Assembly (NCBI RefSeq): GCF_024809855.1
Contig: NZ_JANUEM010000001.1
Location: 310,001-374,000 of the forward strand
Source of the DNA: Rheinheimera pacifica
Lineage (GTDB): Bacteria > Pseudomonadota > Gammaproteobacteria > Enterobacterales > Alteromonadaceae
DNA: 64,000 nt
Reading direction: 5' to 3'
The notes under the pieces were generated by a model that was not told the origin of the DNA, ran no database searches, and saw only the letters and a list, made by a program, of their open reading frames with translations. The position numbers and the translations under genes were made by a program. Shown one piece after another: positions 41,742-50,479 of the stretch. Position 1 is the first letter of the stretch. Every line of letters starts with the position of its first letter.

Positions 41742-41756
41742 GCACCAAATTGGTGC
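41742..41756 (+). promoter_or_regulatory. NtrC-type palindrome in front of glnL
   Basis: GCACCAAATTGGTGC is a perfect palindrome (7-bp arms around one base) and a near-ideal NtrC site. It lies 13 bp ahead of the glnL start codon. In E. coli, NtrC represses the glnL promoter from such a site, so autoregulation of glnLG is predicted. A small hairpin (41706-41712 with 41719-41725) precedes it and lacks a T run. Confidence 0.8.
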
Positions 41757-41769
41757 ATAAGGTGAAGCA

Positions 41770-42846
41770 GTGACAAATACAGTAATAGCAGCCGAACAAT
41801 TACATGCTCATATCAGCGAACAACTGACAACAGCAATAATGCTATTGGACGCCGGTTTGACGATCCGCTACTTCAATACCGCATGTTGTGCAGTATTGGG
41901 TTTGGGCGAAAAGCGTCTTAGCGCGCAATTTTTTCCGGATTTATTTCAGCATTGCGACATTAACGCCAACCATTTCATTGGAGCATTAAACAGTAAGCAG
42001 GGTTTTGGTGTTAGTGATGTACAGGCGGTATTGGCCGATGGCCGTCATTTGCTGCTGGATATTTCAGTCACTATCTGTGAAAACCCGGCCGAGCATTTAT
42101 TGCTGGAAATCCGCCAGGTTGATCAACAACGCAAAATTAGCCTGGAAAGCCTGCAGCAGCACCAACATTTAGCAGCACGGGAGTTAATCCGTGGCCTGGC
42201 ACACGAAATTAAAAATCCGCTGGGTGGTTTGCGCGGTGCTGCGCAGTTGCTGGAAGAGTCATTAAACGATGAGTTAAAAGAATACACCCAGCTTATTATT
42301 GCGCAGGCCGACAGGCTGCGTAACCTGGTGGACAGACTATTGGGGCCTTACCGGCCAGCGCAGCGTGTAAGTGCCAACCTGCATCAGATCATTGAGCAGG
42401 TGCGCCAGTTGGCATTAATGGACAACCCGGCATTAGTGCAGTTTAGCCGTGACTACGATCCCAGCATTCCCGATTTTCCGTTTGATCCGGAGTTAATTGA
42501 ACAGGCGTTGCTAAACATAGTGCGTAATGCCCAGCAAGCTCTGGAGCAAACCGAACAACCAGGCATTTGCCTGCAAAGCCGGGTACTGCACCAACACACT
42601 TTACATGGCAAACGCTACAAACTGGTGGCGCTGATCCGAGTTATCGACAATGGCCCCGGTATTCCTGCAGATATTAAAGACACCTTATTTTACCCGATGG
42701 TCAGTGGCAAAGCCGGTGGTACAGGGCTTGGCTTGTCTATTGCCCAAACCCTGATCCACCAGCACGGCGGCTGGATTGATTGTGACAGCTGGCCCGGCCA
42801 TACCGAATTTACGTTATACCTGCCAATTGCAGACACTGAGGATTGA
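41770..42846 (+). CDS. glnL: Nitrogen regulation sensor kinase NtrB
   Basis: NtrB phosphorylates NtrC when nitrogen is limiting and dephosphorylates it when PII is bound. The 358 residues (E. coli 349) have a PAS domain (AIMLLDAGLTIRYFNTAC), a dimerisation and phosphotransfer helix with the histidine in GLAHEIKNPLGGLRGAAQLL, and an ATPase domain (NIVRNAQQALEQ, VIDNGPGIPADI, GGTGLGLSIAQTL). There is no membrane segment, as expected. The start is a GTG with AAGGTG upstream. glnG starts 4 bp after the stop. Confidence 0.97.
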   Translation: MTNTVIAAEQLHAHISEQLTTAIMLLDAGLTIRYFNTACCAVLGLGEKRLSAQFFPDLFQHCDINANHFIGALNSKQGFGVSDVQAVLADGRHLLLDISVTICENPAEHLLLEIRQVDQQRKISLESLQQHQHLAARELIRGLAHEIKNPLGGLRGAAQLLEESLNDELKEYTQLIIAQADRLRNLVDRLLGPYRPAQRVSANLHQIIEQVRQLALMDNPALVQFSRDYDPSIPDFPFDPELIEQALLNIVRNAQQALEQTEQPGICLQSRVLHQHTLHGKRYKLVALIRVIDNGPGIPADIKDTLFYPMVSGKAGGTGLGLSIAQTLIHQHGGWIDCDSWPGHTEFTLYLPIADTED

Positions 42847-42850
42847 ACTA

Positions 42851-44260
42851 ATGAGTCATACTGTGTGGATTATTGATGACGACAATTCTATCCGCTGGGT
42901 TCTGGAAAAAGCCCTGGCCCGGGCGGATATTTTATGTGAAAGCTATGCCTCAGCCGACTTGATGCTGCAGCGGCTGGAGTATGATCAGCCTGCTGTCGTA
43001 GTATCAGATATCCGCATGCCTGGCACTGACGGCATGGCGTTACTTGGCAAGTTGCAGGAACTGGCCCCGGAGCTGCCGGTAATTATTATGACTGCACATT
43101 CCGATTTGGACAGCGCAGTTAACGCTTTTAAACGCGGCGCATTCGAATATCTGCCAAAACCCTTTGATGTTAATGATGCCGTAGCGCTAATCAGCCGTGC
43201 ACTGGAACATGCCAGTGCCCGCCAGCCTAAACATAAAGCCTCAGCGCCTGCCCTGTCACCGGAAATTATTGGCGAAGCCCCGGCAATGCAGGAAGTATTC
43301 CGCGCTATTGGCCGGCTGGCACGCTCCAGTATCAGCGTATTAATTAATGGCCAGTCTGGCACCGGTAAAGAGCTGGTTGCCCGCGCACTGCACAAGCACA
43401 GCCCGCGCTGCGAATTGCCATTTATTGCGCTGAATATGGCAGCAATACCAAAAGATCTGATTGAGTCAGAACTGTTTGGCCATGAAAAAGGCGCCTTTAC
43501 CGGTGCAAATAACCTGCGTAAAGGCCGTTTCGAGCAAGCCGATGGCGGCACCTTATTTCTTGATGAAATCGGCGATATGCCGCTGGATGTGCAAACCCGT
43601 TTGCTGCGGGTGCTGGCAGATGGCCAGTTCTACCGCGTTGGTGGCCATCAGGCTATTGGTGTAGATGTACGCATTATTGCCGCCACCCACCAGAACCTGG
43701 AGCATCTTGTAGGTGAAGGCAAGTTCCGCGAAGACTTATTCCACCGGCTAAACGTTATCCGGGTGCATTTACCGCAGTTAAAAGAGCGCAAGCAGGATAT
43801 CGCCAAACTGGCGCAGCATTTTTTATTGCAGGCTGCAAAAGAGCTGAATGTTGAAGCCAAAACCCTGACCAAAGAGGCTGAACAGTTTTTAAGCCAGCTC
43901 GACTGGCCCGGTAACGTGCGCCAGTTAGAAAACACCTGCCGCTGGCTAACGGTAATGGCCAGCGGCAAGCATATTGTAGTAGCCGATTTACCGCCTGAGC
44001 TGACATCGCCGCAAAAAGCAGCACCGGCAGTGCAAAATGGCCAGGGAGGTAGCTGGCAGGATTTACTGGCTGGCTGGATCAGCCACAAATTAAATGCCGG
44101 TGAAGAAAATATATTGGCTGAAGCCGGGCCGGAGTTTGAGCGTACAGTGTTACAACAGGCACTGCAGTTTACCCACGGCCATAAACAGGAAGCCGCAAAA
44201 CGGTTGGGCTGGGGCCGCAATACCCTGACCCGTAAACTTAAAGAGCTGGATATAGAATAA
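42851..44260 (+). CDS. glnG: Nitrogen regulator NtrC, sigma54 activator
   Basis: NtrC is a response regulator that activates sigma54 promoters such as glnA. From the ATG at 42851 it has 469 residues, the E. coli length. The receiver domain has the phosphorylated aspartate in VVVSDIRMPGTDG. The AAA+ domain has GQSGTGKELVARALH (Walker A), ESELFGHEKGAFTGA (the sigma54-contacting GAFTGA loop) and GGTLFLDEIGDMPL. The C-terminal helix-turn-helix is QEAAKRLGWGRNTLTRKLKE. Binding sites for it are seen upstream of glnA and glnL. Confidence 0.98.
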   Translation: MSHTVWIIDDDNSIRWVLEKALARADILCESYASADLMLQRLEYDQPAVVVSDIRMPGTDGMALLGKLQELAPELPVIIMTAHSDLDSAVNAFKRGAFEYLPKPFDVNDAVALISRALEHASARQPKHKASAPALSPEIIGEAPAMQEVFRAIGRLARSSISVLINGQSGTGKELVARALHKHSPRCELPFIALNMAAIPKDLIESELFGHEKGAFTGANNLRKGRFEQADGGTLFLDEIGDMPLDVQTRLLRVLADGQFYRVGGHQAIGVDVRIIAATHQNLEHLVGEGKFREDLFHRLNVIRVHLPQLKERKQDIAKLAQHFLLQAAKELNVEAKTLTKEAEQFLSQLDWPGNVRQLENTCRWLTVMASGKHIVVADLPPELTSPQKAAPAVQNGQGGSWQDLLAGWISHKLNAGEENILAEAGPEFERTVLQQALQFTHGHKQEAAKRLGWGRNTLTRKLKELDIE

Positions 44261-44293
44261 AAAACAAGGCCGGGCGTTAAAACGCACCGGCCT
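44258..44293 (-). terminator. Terminator between glnG and the cpxP/spy-like gene
   Basis: AGGCCGG (44267-44273) pairs with CCGGCCT (44287-44293), with a further GCGTT/AACGC pairing inside. On the minus strand it is followed by TTGTTTTTTATTC, a good T run, so it best serves the minus-strand gene ending at 44340. It may also help end glnLG. Confidence 0.8.
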
Positions 44294-44339
44294 GCTGTTA
44301 ACTGTAAAGAGCGCCTACAATGTCAGGCCCTAAGATATT

Positions 44340-44798
44340 TCAGGCATTACTACGCTGTTGCTTTTTTTGCTGCCACTGCTGCCGTTTTTCATTTAACTGC
44401 TGGCGTTGCTCATCAGTCAATACCTGTAACACCTGATGCTGTAATTTCATTGCAGCCAGCCGTTTGTTTACTGCTTGCTGTTGCTGCTTTTCTAATAACA
44501 GGCGTGCAGCAGTTTCGTCAAAGGTATCTGCGGCCAACAGATCGCGCATTTGCTTGCGTTCAGCCTTATCTGGCCGGGCCGTTTTTTGCTCACTACGGTG
44601 TTGCTGCATTAGCTGTTTAATCTGTTCGCGCTGGCTATCTGTAAGATCAAGGCCTGCCAGCATACGCTTCATCGGAGCATGCTGCATATGGCGGCCATGT
44701 TCATAACCTGCCGCTTTATGCTCATGCGCCAAGGCAACACCAGCCACGCTGCTGGCAGTCAGTAAACTTAAAGCAAAAATCAGTTTTGATATTTTCAT
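44340..44798 (-). CDS. Periplasmic CpxP/Spy-type stress chaperone
   Basis: This 152-residue exported protein has a signal peptide (LIFALSLLTASSVAGVALA) and a mature helical part with two LTxxQ motifs, LDLTDSQREQI and VLTDEQRQQL. These define the CpxP/Spy family. CpxP restrains the CpxA sensor and Spy is an ATP-independent chaperone. Its position, divergent from cpxRA, favours the CpxP role, but the histidine-rich N-terminus and short length leave this open. The ATG at 44798 has GAGGAG upstream. A CpxR-like site lies in the intergenic region. Confidence 0.85.
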   Translation of the reverse strand: MKISKLIFALSLLTASSVAGVALAHEHKAAGYEHGRHMQHAPMKRMLAGLDLTDSQREQIKQLMQQHRSEQKTARPDKAERKQMRDLLAADTFDETAARLLLEKQQQQAVNKRLAAMKLQHQVLQVLTDEQRQQLNEKRQQWQQKKQQRSNA

Positions 44799-44865
44799 CG
44801 GATACACTCCTCTATTAAGACAGCCTAAGCATAAAACAGCTAATGCAAAGCAACGCAAATGCCGG

Positions 44866-44881
44866 GTAAAGATTCTGTAAA
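44866..44881. promoter_or_regulatory. CpxR-box-like direct repeat
   Basis: GTAAA (44866-44870) and GTAAA (44877-44881) form a direct repeat separated by 6 bp, close to the CpxR consensus GTAAA-N5-GTAAA. It lies between the cpxP-like gene and cpxR, where autoregulation occurs in E. coli. Confidence 0.6.
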
Positions 44882-44935
44882 GCTGTATTGCAAGGCGCTG
44901 ACATTAGGTAAACTCATAGCAAATAAGGAGTGGTT

Positions 44936-45631
44936 ATGCCTGCAATTTTAATGATCGACGATGACACCGAACTGTGTGAGTTGGTAGCTGAATATCTGGC
45001 GCTGGACGGCTTTCAGTTTACGGCAGCCCATGACGGCCAGCAAGGTCTGGCTATGGCACAAAGTGGTGGCTATCAGTTAATCCTGCTGGATATTATGCTG
45101 CCCGGCATGGATGGCCTGTCGGTGCTTAAAGCTTTGCGCACCAGCCAGTACTGCCCGGTATTAATGCTAACGGCACGTGGCGATGACGTAGACCGCATTG
45201 TTGGCCTTGAGCTGGGCGCTGACGATTATCTGGCCAAACCCTTTAACCCACGCGAGCTGGTGGCACGTATTAAAGCAATATTACGCCGGGTTGAGCTGAC
45301 TCAGGTGCCGCAGAGTAATAGTGACAGTGTGCTTAATCTGAACGGGCTGCTGTTGAACCCCGCCAGCCGGCAACTAAGCTGTAACGGCGAAGTGGTAGCA
45401 TTAACCGCCACTGAGTTTCAGTTGTTGGAATTGTTGATGCGCCGCGCCGGCGAAGTGGTCAGTAAAGATGAACTTAGCCGCGAAGTATTAGGCAAACGGC
45501 TACAAATGTATGATCGCAGCCTGGATATGCATATCAGTAATATCCGCAAAAAGATCGCGGTATATAGCAGCAACGAGAAAATTCAAACCTTACGCGGTAG
45601 CGGCTATCTGTTTTTGCAAGGTGAAGCATGA
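44936..45631 (+). CDS. cpxR: Response regulator CpxR
   Basis: CpxR is an OmpR-family regulator of the envelope stress response. The 231 residues (E. coli 232) have a receiver domain (ILMIDDDTELCELVAEYL, with the phosphorylated aspartate in LILLDIMLPGMDG) and a winged-helix DNA-binding domain. The latter includes LTATEFQLLELLMRRAGEV and YDRSLDMHISNIRKKI. The ATG at 44936 has AAGGAG upstream; a GTG two codons earlier is unlikely. Its stop overlaps the cpxA start (ATGA). Confidence 0.93.
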   Translation: MPAILMIDDDTELCELVAEYLALDGFQFTAAHDGQQGLAMAQSGGYQLILLDIMLPGMDGLSVLKALRTSQYCPVLMLTARGDDVDRIVGLELGADDYLAKPFNPRELVARIKAILRRVELTQVPQSNSDSVLNLNGLLLNPASRQLSCNGEVVALTATEFQLLELLMRRAGEVVSKDELSREVLGKRLQMYDRSLDMHISNIRKKIAVYSSNEKIQTLRGSGYLFLQGEA

Positions 45632-46992
45632 ACTGGCTAACGCACCTTAACCCGTTTCATTATCTGGCCGGGCGGATTTTTCTCTGGTTCTGGCTGGTAC
45701 TGTTAAGCGCCGTGTTTGCCACGCTGGCACTGTCACGGGCTTTAGTTGAGCCAACCGAAATCCGCCGGCTGCCGCATAATGTTATTCAGCAATTGCAACA
45801 ACATCTGGCCCCGCTGGCAGACAGCGAAAACAGTGCGCATTTAGTTGCCCGGCTGCAACAAGACAGCCCGGACCGCTGGCTGGTAGTGGATGCACAAACA
45901 CAAGTCGTACTGACACCACAGCTGCTACCGCGTGATTTTGACCAACACTGGCTGACCGAGTTGTCGCAGTTATCACGCCCACGCTGGCTAAAACACCATA
46001 ACACCTCACTGGCCGGCCCTTTTATTTTGCAGCTTGGCGATGAAACCCTGGCGCTGTACCAAAAAAGGCAGCGCCCGCCGCAGCCATGGTGGCGCTTAAG
46101 CGAAATACCACAACATGTATTAATGTTGTTTACCTTACTGATTTCTGCCGTTGCCAGCTTTGTGCTGGCGGTATCGATTTCCCGCCCTTTGCGTGAACTG
46201 TTGCAGCGTAATCTGCAATTTGCCGATGGCCAGCTTAACAGCCGGGTAACCAGCCTTATTAAACGCCAGGATGAACTGGGGCAACTAGGGCACAGCTTTA
46301 ATACCATGGCCGAGCGTATTAGTGCCCTGCTAACCAATCAGCAGCGTTTACTGCGTGATATATCTCACGAGCTACGCTCGCCACTTGCCAGAGCCCAGCT
46401 GGCACTAGGCTTAACCGAGCGCCAGCAAAACCTGGAGCAGGTACCAAGGTTAAAACAAGAGCTGGACCGGCTGGATATAATGCTGGATGAACTGCTGACG
46501 TTTAGCAAACTGGATGCCGGCCAGTATCAATTGCAACAACAACGCTTCGACTTAACCGAGCTGCTGTCAGATATTATTGAGGTTAACCGGGTAGAGGCTG
46601 ATGCAAAACAACAACAAATACTATTGCAGGCACCACAACAGCTGGAAATAACGGCAGACAGCAGGCTGCTGGCACGGGCCATTGAAAATATTCTGCGTAA
46701 TGCTATTAAATACGGCCCGCCGAATAGTGATATCACCTGCGCAGTAACGCAGTTGCAGCAACAACTGGTGTTACAAATTTGCGATCAGGGGCCAGGCATC
46801 GCCTCCGATCAGCTTGAGGCGATATTTGAACCTTTCTACCGGGTGTCAGATAGCCGCACCAGTAGTACCGGCGGCACCGGGCTTGGCCTGGCAATAGTGG
46901 CGCAAATCATCCGCCAGCATGGTGGTAAAGTGCACGCAGCCAACGCCACCGGACAAGGACTTTGTATCACTGTGCAGTTACCGCTAAACTAG
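45628..46992 (+). CDS. cpxA: Envelope stress sensor kinase CpxA
   Basis: CpxA senses misfolded envelope proteins and phosphorylates CpxR. The 454 residues (E. coli 457) have two membrane helices (FLWFWLVLLSAVFATLALS and LMLFTLLISAVASFVLAV) around a periplasmic domain of about 125 residues. A HAMP domain, the phosphorylated histidine in RDISHELRSPLARAQLALGL, and ATPase motifs NAIKYGPPNSDI, ICDQGPGIASDQL and GGTGLGLAIVAQII follow. It is translationally coupled to cpxR. The neighbouring CpxP-like gene supports the Cpx assignment over other OmpR-type pairs. Confidence 0.92.
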   Translation: MNWLTHLNPFHYLAGRIFLWFWLVLLSAVFATLALSRALVEPTEIRRLPHNVIQQLQQHLAPLADSENSAHLVARLQQDSPDRWLVVDAQTQVVLTPQLLPRDFDQHWLTELSQLSRPRWLKHHNTSLAGPFILQLGDETLALYQKRQRPPQPWWRLSEIPQHVLMLFTLLISAVASFVLAVSISRPLRELLQRNLQFADGQLNSRVTSLIKRQDELGQLGHSFNTMAERISALLTNQQRLLRDISHELRSPLARAQLALGLTERQQNLEQVPRLKQELDRLDIMLDELLTFSKLDAGQYQLQQQRFDLTELLSDIIEVNRVEADAKQQQILLQAPQQLEITADSRLLARAIENILRNAIKYGPPNSDITCAVTQLQQQLVLQICDQGPGIASDQLEAIFEPFYRVSDSRTSSTGGTGLGLAIVAQIIRQHGGKVHAANATGQGLCITVQLPLN

Positions 46993-47021
46993 CGCCACAA
47001 TACTGATTAAAAGAGCCTATT

Positions 47022-48026
47022 TTGACAGCAAGTGATTTCCCTTTGTGGCAGGCCAGCGGCCATGCTGCCAATCTGGCAGAGAACTGGACCCAGCAATTAC
47101 GGCCATTCTGGCAAAGTATGACCTCAGACGTACTAACCAGCAGCGATGGCCTGAAATTAAGTTACCACTATCATCAGAGCCCCAACGCACGCCACGCCGT
47201 GGTGATCAGCGCCGGCAGGATGGAAATGGCAGTAAAATATGCCGAACTGTGTTTTGAACTGGTTAGTGCAGGCTACAGTGTTTTTTTACTCGATCACCGG
47301 GGCCAGGGCCTGTCGCAGCGTGAACTTGGCAACCCACACAAAGGCTATGTAGCTGATTTTGCACTATATCAGCAAGATTTAGCCCAGTTCATTCAGCATA
47401 TAGTGCTGCCAAGCGGCCATAGCAGCCATATTGCCCTTGCCCACTCAATGGGCTGTGCCATCCTTGCCGGTTATTTACAACAACAACCGCATCCGTTTAA
47501 AGCAGCCATACTGGCCTCGCCAATGCTCGGTATTTATACCGGCCTGGTACCGGCCCGCTTAGCAGAACCGCTGGCACTGGCATTTGGTGCTGTTAACCGG
47601 GGGCTTAAAGCCCAGCCATGGTATTTCCCCGGCCAGCGTAATTATCAGGAAAAAGCGTTTGCCAACAACCCGCTGACCAGCTGTGCCGAACGTTATCAGT
47701 GGTTGCATCAGTTATACCGTACATATCCTGATGCCCGGCTTGGCGGCGTGACCACAGCCTGGGTTGATGCAGCAATAAAAGCCATGCGACGCCTGCAGCA
47801 AGACGCCACTAAATGGCATACACCGGTGTTAATGCTACAAGCCAGTGAAGACAAGGTTGTCAGCAATTATGCCCAACAGCTCTGGTATCAGCAACTGCCT
47901 GAAAACCTGTATCACGCTCGAGTGGCACTAAAGCAGGCACGACATGAAATTTTTATGGAAACAGACAGCATCAGACAACAGGCATTTGCCGCTATTAATC
48001 AGTTTCTGGCACAGCTGCCAGACTAA
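47022..48026 (+). CDS. pldB: Lysophospholipase L2 (alpha/beta hydrolase)
   Basis: PldB cleaves lysophospholipids at the inner membrane. The 334 residues (E. coli 340) form an alpha/beta hydrolase with the nucleophile serine in [12 protein letters not shown], the oxyanion-region segment [13 protein letters not shown], the acid in [11 protein letters not shown] and the histidine in [11 protein letters not shown]. The start is a TTG at 47022 with AAGAG upstream; I see no better start. Monoacylglycerol lipases share the same motifs, so the substrate is inferred from length and the overall pattern. Confidence 0.85.
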   Translation: MTASDFPLWQASGHAANLAENWTQQLRPFWQSMTSDVLTSSDGLKLSYHYHQSPNARHAVVISAGRMEMAVKYAELCFELVSAGYSVFLLDHRGQGLSQRELGNPHKGYVADFALYQQDLAQFIQHIVLPSGHSSHIALAHSMGCAILAGYLQQQPHPFKAAILASPMLGIYTGLVPARLAEPLALAFGAVNRGLKAQPWYFPGQRNYQEKAFANNPLTSCAERYQWLHQLYRTYPDARLGGVTTAWVDAAIKAMRRLQQDATKWHTPVLMLQASEDKVVSNYAQQLWYQQLPENLYHARVALKQARHEIFMETDSIRQQAFAAINQFLAQLPD

Positions 48027-48070
48027 TCCACTTTTTGCTACAATACCGCCTTGTTAAGCCGGAGAGCCCC

Positions 48071-48538
48071 ATGCTGCATATAGTGCTGTTTGAACCCGAA
48101 ATTCCGCCGAATACCGGCAATATTATCCGCCTGTGTGCCAATACTGGTTACCAGTTACATCTTATCGAGCCGTTGGGCTTTCAATGGGACGACAAAAGGG
48201 TAAAACGTGCAGGATTGGATTACCACGAGTTTGCCAATGTAAAACGCTACGCCAGTTTCAGCGACTTTATATCACAGCAAAAGCCGGGGCGCTTATATGC
48301 CTGCACCACCAAGGGCCACACCACCCATAGTGATGCGGCTTTTGCCGCCGGAGATACTCTGGTATTTGGCCCGGAAAGCCGCGGCCTGCCATTGGAAGTA
48401 TTGCAGCAAATGCCAATAGAAAACTGGCTGCGTATTCCGATGACAGCCAACAGCCGGTCAATGAATTTATCCAATGCCGTAGCAGTTTTTGTTTATGAAT
48501 CATGGCGCCAATTGGGCTACGCCGGAGCCAGAACATAA
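48071..48538 (+). CDS. trmL: tRNA (cytidine/uridine-2'-O-)-methyltransferase TrmL
   Basis: TrmL methylates the 2'-OH of the wobble base 34 in two leucine tRNAs. From the ATG at 48071 (ribosome-binding site GGAGAG) it has 155 residues (E. coli 157), starting [20 protein letters not shown]. The SPOUT knot motifs are [29 protein letters not shown] and [17 protein letters not shown]. The frame extends upstream to 48035, but that part is not in the family. Confidence 0.96.
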   Translation: MLHIVLFEPEIPPNTGNIIRLCANTGYQLHLIEPLGFQWDDKRVKRAGLDYHEFANVKRYASFSDFISQQKPGRLYACTTKGHTTHSDAAFAAGDTLVFGPESRGLPLEVLQQMPIENWLRIPMTANSRSMNLSNAVAVFVYESWRQLGYAGART

Positions 48539-48621
48539 CAACCAGTAATAGCATTTGCATATAGCAAAAGACTACAGCTATATTTAATGCTGTTTTTATC
48601 GATAACAAGGATGTCGATACT

Positions 48622-50451
48622 ATGCTGTCTGGTTGGCTGCTTTTGTCTGCTGCGGTACAGCTGCCAGCAGCAGCTTTGAGTGGAGATACTCACACTATGC
48701 TGCTTGCTCTGGCCGTATTACTGCTGCTGGTTATTGTACTTAGCCTGTACAACCGTAAACTGCTGCAAAGCAAAAAAGCGGCCGATTCCGAACAACAGGC
48801 ACTGAAGAATCTGCTTGATCAATCAGCTGAATTTATTGCTATTCTGGACAGTAGTTTACAGCCTACTTATCTGAATCCGGCATTCTCATCAGTTATACCC
48901 GCTACACCATCTCCACCGGCCGTTTTTAAAGACGAAGAAAGCGATGTGTTGCTGCTTGCCGAAATTACCCCACAACTACACTGGCAAGGTGAAGCCTGGC
49001 TACAACTGGCAAACAATGAAAAGCGCACGCCGGTAGCGTTAACCATTACCCGTCACCTGGATAGCGGCAGCTACCTGCTGAGCGGGCGGGATATCAGCCA
49101 CTGCAAACGAAAACAAACTGAGCAGGATGCCGATTATATTTATGATGCCGACACCGGCCTTTTTACGCCATTACTGCTTAACCAGTTTATTCAGACTGCA
49201 ATCAACAGTTCCACCGCCAGCCAGTCACAATTCGCTATTTGTCTGATCAAGTATAATCAGATCGTAAGTTATATGGCCAGCGCTCCCCAGGACAAAGTAC
49301 CGGATGTGCTGCGCAGCCTCAGCGCACAGTTAAAACAGTACAGTAGCAAAGGCGCTATAGTTGCCAGATATAATACCGATACACTGGCTATGCTGATCCC
49401 CGCGCATCTGTGCTCTGCCCAAATTGAAGTTAACCTGAACCGGCTGGCACATAAAATACTGCTACTGGCCGATCAGGCGGCGCAGGAATTTAAACAATCG
49501 GCCTTGCAAACCTATATCGGCATTAGTATTTATCCTTTGGATGGAGCCAGCCCGGCAGTACTGCTAAGCAGTGCTTCAACAGCTATCTGCAGCGCAGCCA
49601 GACTAGGCCGCAGCAATATGCAATTTGCCAACAGTCGTTATCAGCTCAAAGCACCGGAATATCTGGCTCTGGAAGCCGAATTGTTAAAAGCCCAGGATAA
49701 CGACGAGTTTGATGTTTACTATCAGCCCAGGCTCAGTATTGGCAGTAACCGTGTTGTCGGTTACGAAGCCTTGCTACGCTGGCATAATCCCAAACGCGGT
49801 ATACTGGCACCGCAGTATTTTATCAATATAGCGGACGACACCGGCCAGATTGTTGCCCTGGATAAACTGGTATTCCGTAAATGCTGCCAGCAACTGAAGC
49901 ACTGGCAACAAACCGGCATAAGCCGTGGCCGCATCTCGGTAAATATTTCTACGTTAAGCTTTCGCCAGCAAGATTTTGTCAGCGCGCTGCAGCAACAGCT
50001 GGAAGATGCACAGTTACCAGCCGACTTATTTGAGCTGGAACTGCATGAAGATATTTTCCTGCAACCTGACAGCGCAATAAACACCACGTTACAACAACTT
50101 ATAGCGCTGGGTTTTCATTTAACGCTGGATAATTTTGGCCAGGGTATATCGTCATTATCTGTACTACGCGAATACCCGCTGCACAGCCTGAAAATAGCAC
50201 AGGGCTTTATCCGCGATATGGAACACAATGAACAACAGCGCAATATAACCGCAAGCTTGATCCGGCTGGCGTCTTATTTGCAAATAGATGTGATAGCAAC
50301 AGGTATTGAAAATGAAATGCAGGCCTATCTGCTGCATGTAATGGGATGTGATATTTTACAGGGCCACTTATTTAGTAAAGCCCTGCCAGCAAGCGAAGTA
50401 CCCGCTTTGCTGGCGAGGGAAAACCGGTTACTACGTAAAGAAGTCGGCTAG
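48622..50451 (+). CDS. EAL-domain protein with degenerate active site and no GGDEF motif
   Basis: This 609-residue protein has a signal-like N-terminus, a membrane helix (MLLALAVLLLLVIVLSLY), a PAS-like domain (FIAILDSSLQPTYLNPAF), a GGDEF-like domain whose active site is gone (ARYNTDTLAMLI) and an EAL domain. The EAL start YEALLRWHNPKRG is intact, but key catalytic positions are changed: DDFG is DNFG (LTLDNFGQGISSL), KID is KIA (SLKIAQGF) and AEGVE is ATGIE. It probably does not hydrolyse c-di-GMP and may bind it as a receptor or act by protein contact. It stands alone between trmL and the converging gpsA. Confidence 0.85.
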   Translation: MLSGWLLLSAAVQLPAAALSGDTHTMLLALAVLLLLVIVLSLYNRKLLQSKKAADSEQQALKNLLDQSAEFIAILDSSLQPTYLNPAFSSVIPATPSPPAVFKDEESDVLLLAEITPQLHWQGEAWLQLANNEKRTPVALTITRHLDSGSYLLSGRDISHCKRKQTEQDADYIYDADTGLFTPLLLNQFIQTAINSSTASQSQFAICLIKYNQIVSYMASAPQDKVPDVLRSLSAQLKQYSSKGAIVARYNTDTLAMLIPAHLCSAQIEVNLNRLAHKILLLADQAAQEFKQSALQTYIGISIYPLDGASPAVLLSSASTAICSAARLGRSNMQFANSRYQLKAPEYLALEAELLKAQDNDEFDVYYQPRLSIGSNRVVGYEALLRWHNPKRGILAPQYFINIADDTGQIVALDKLVFRKCCQQLKHWQQTGISRGRISVNISTLSFRQQDFVSALQQQLEDAQLPADLFELELHEDIFLQPDSAINTTLQQLIALGFHLTLDNFGQGISSLSVLREYPLHSLKIAQGFIRDMEHNEQQRNITASLIRLASYLQIDVIATGIENEMQAYLLHVMGCDILQGHLFSKALPASEVPALLARENRLLRKEVG

Positions 50452-50479
50452 TACAACGCAGTGAACCTGCGTAACGGCT

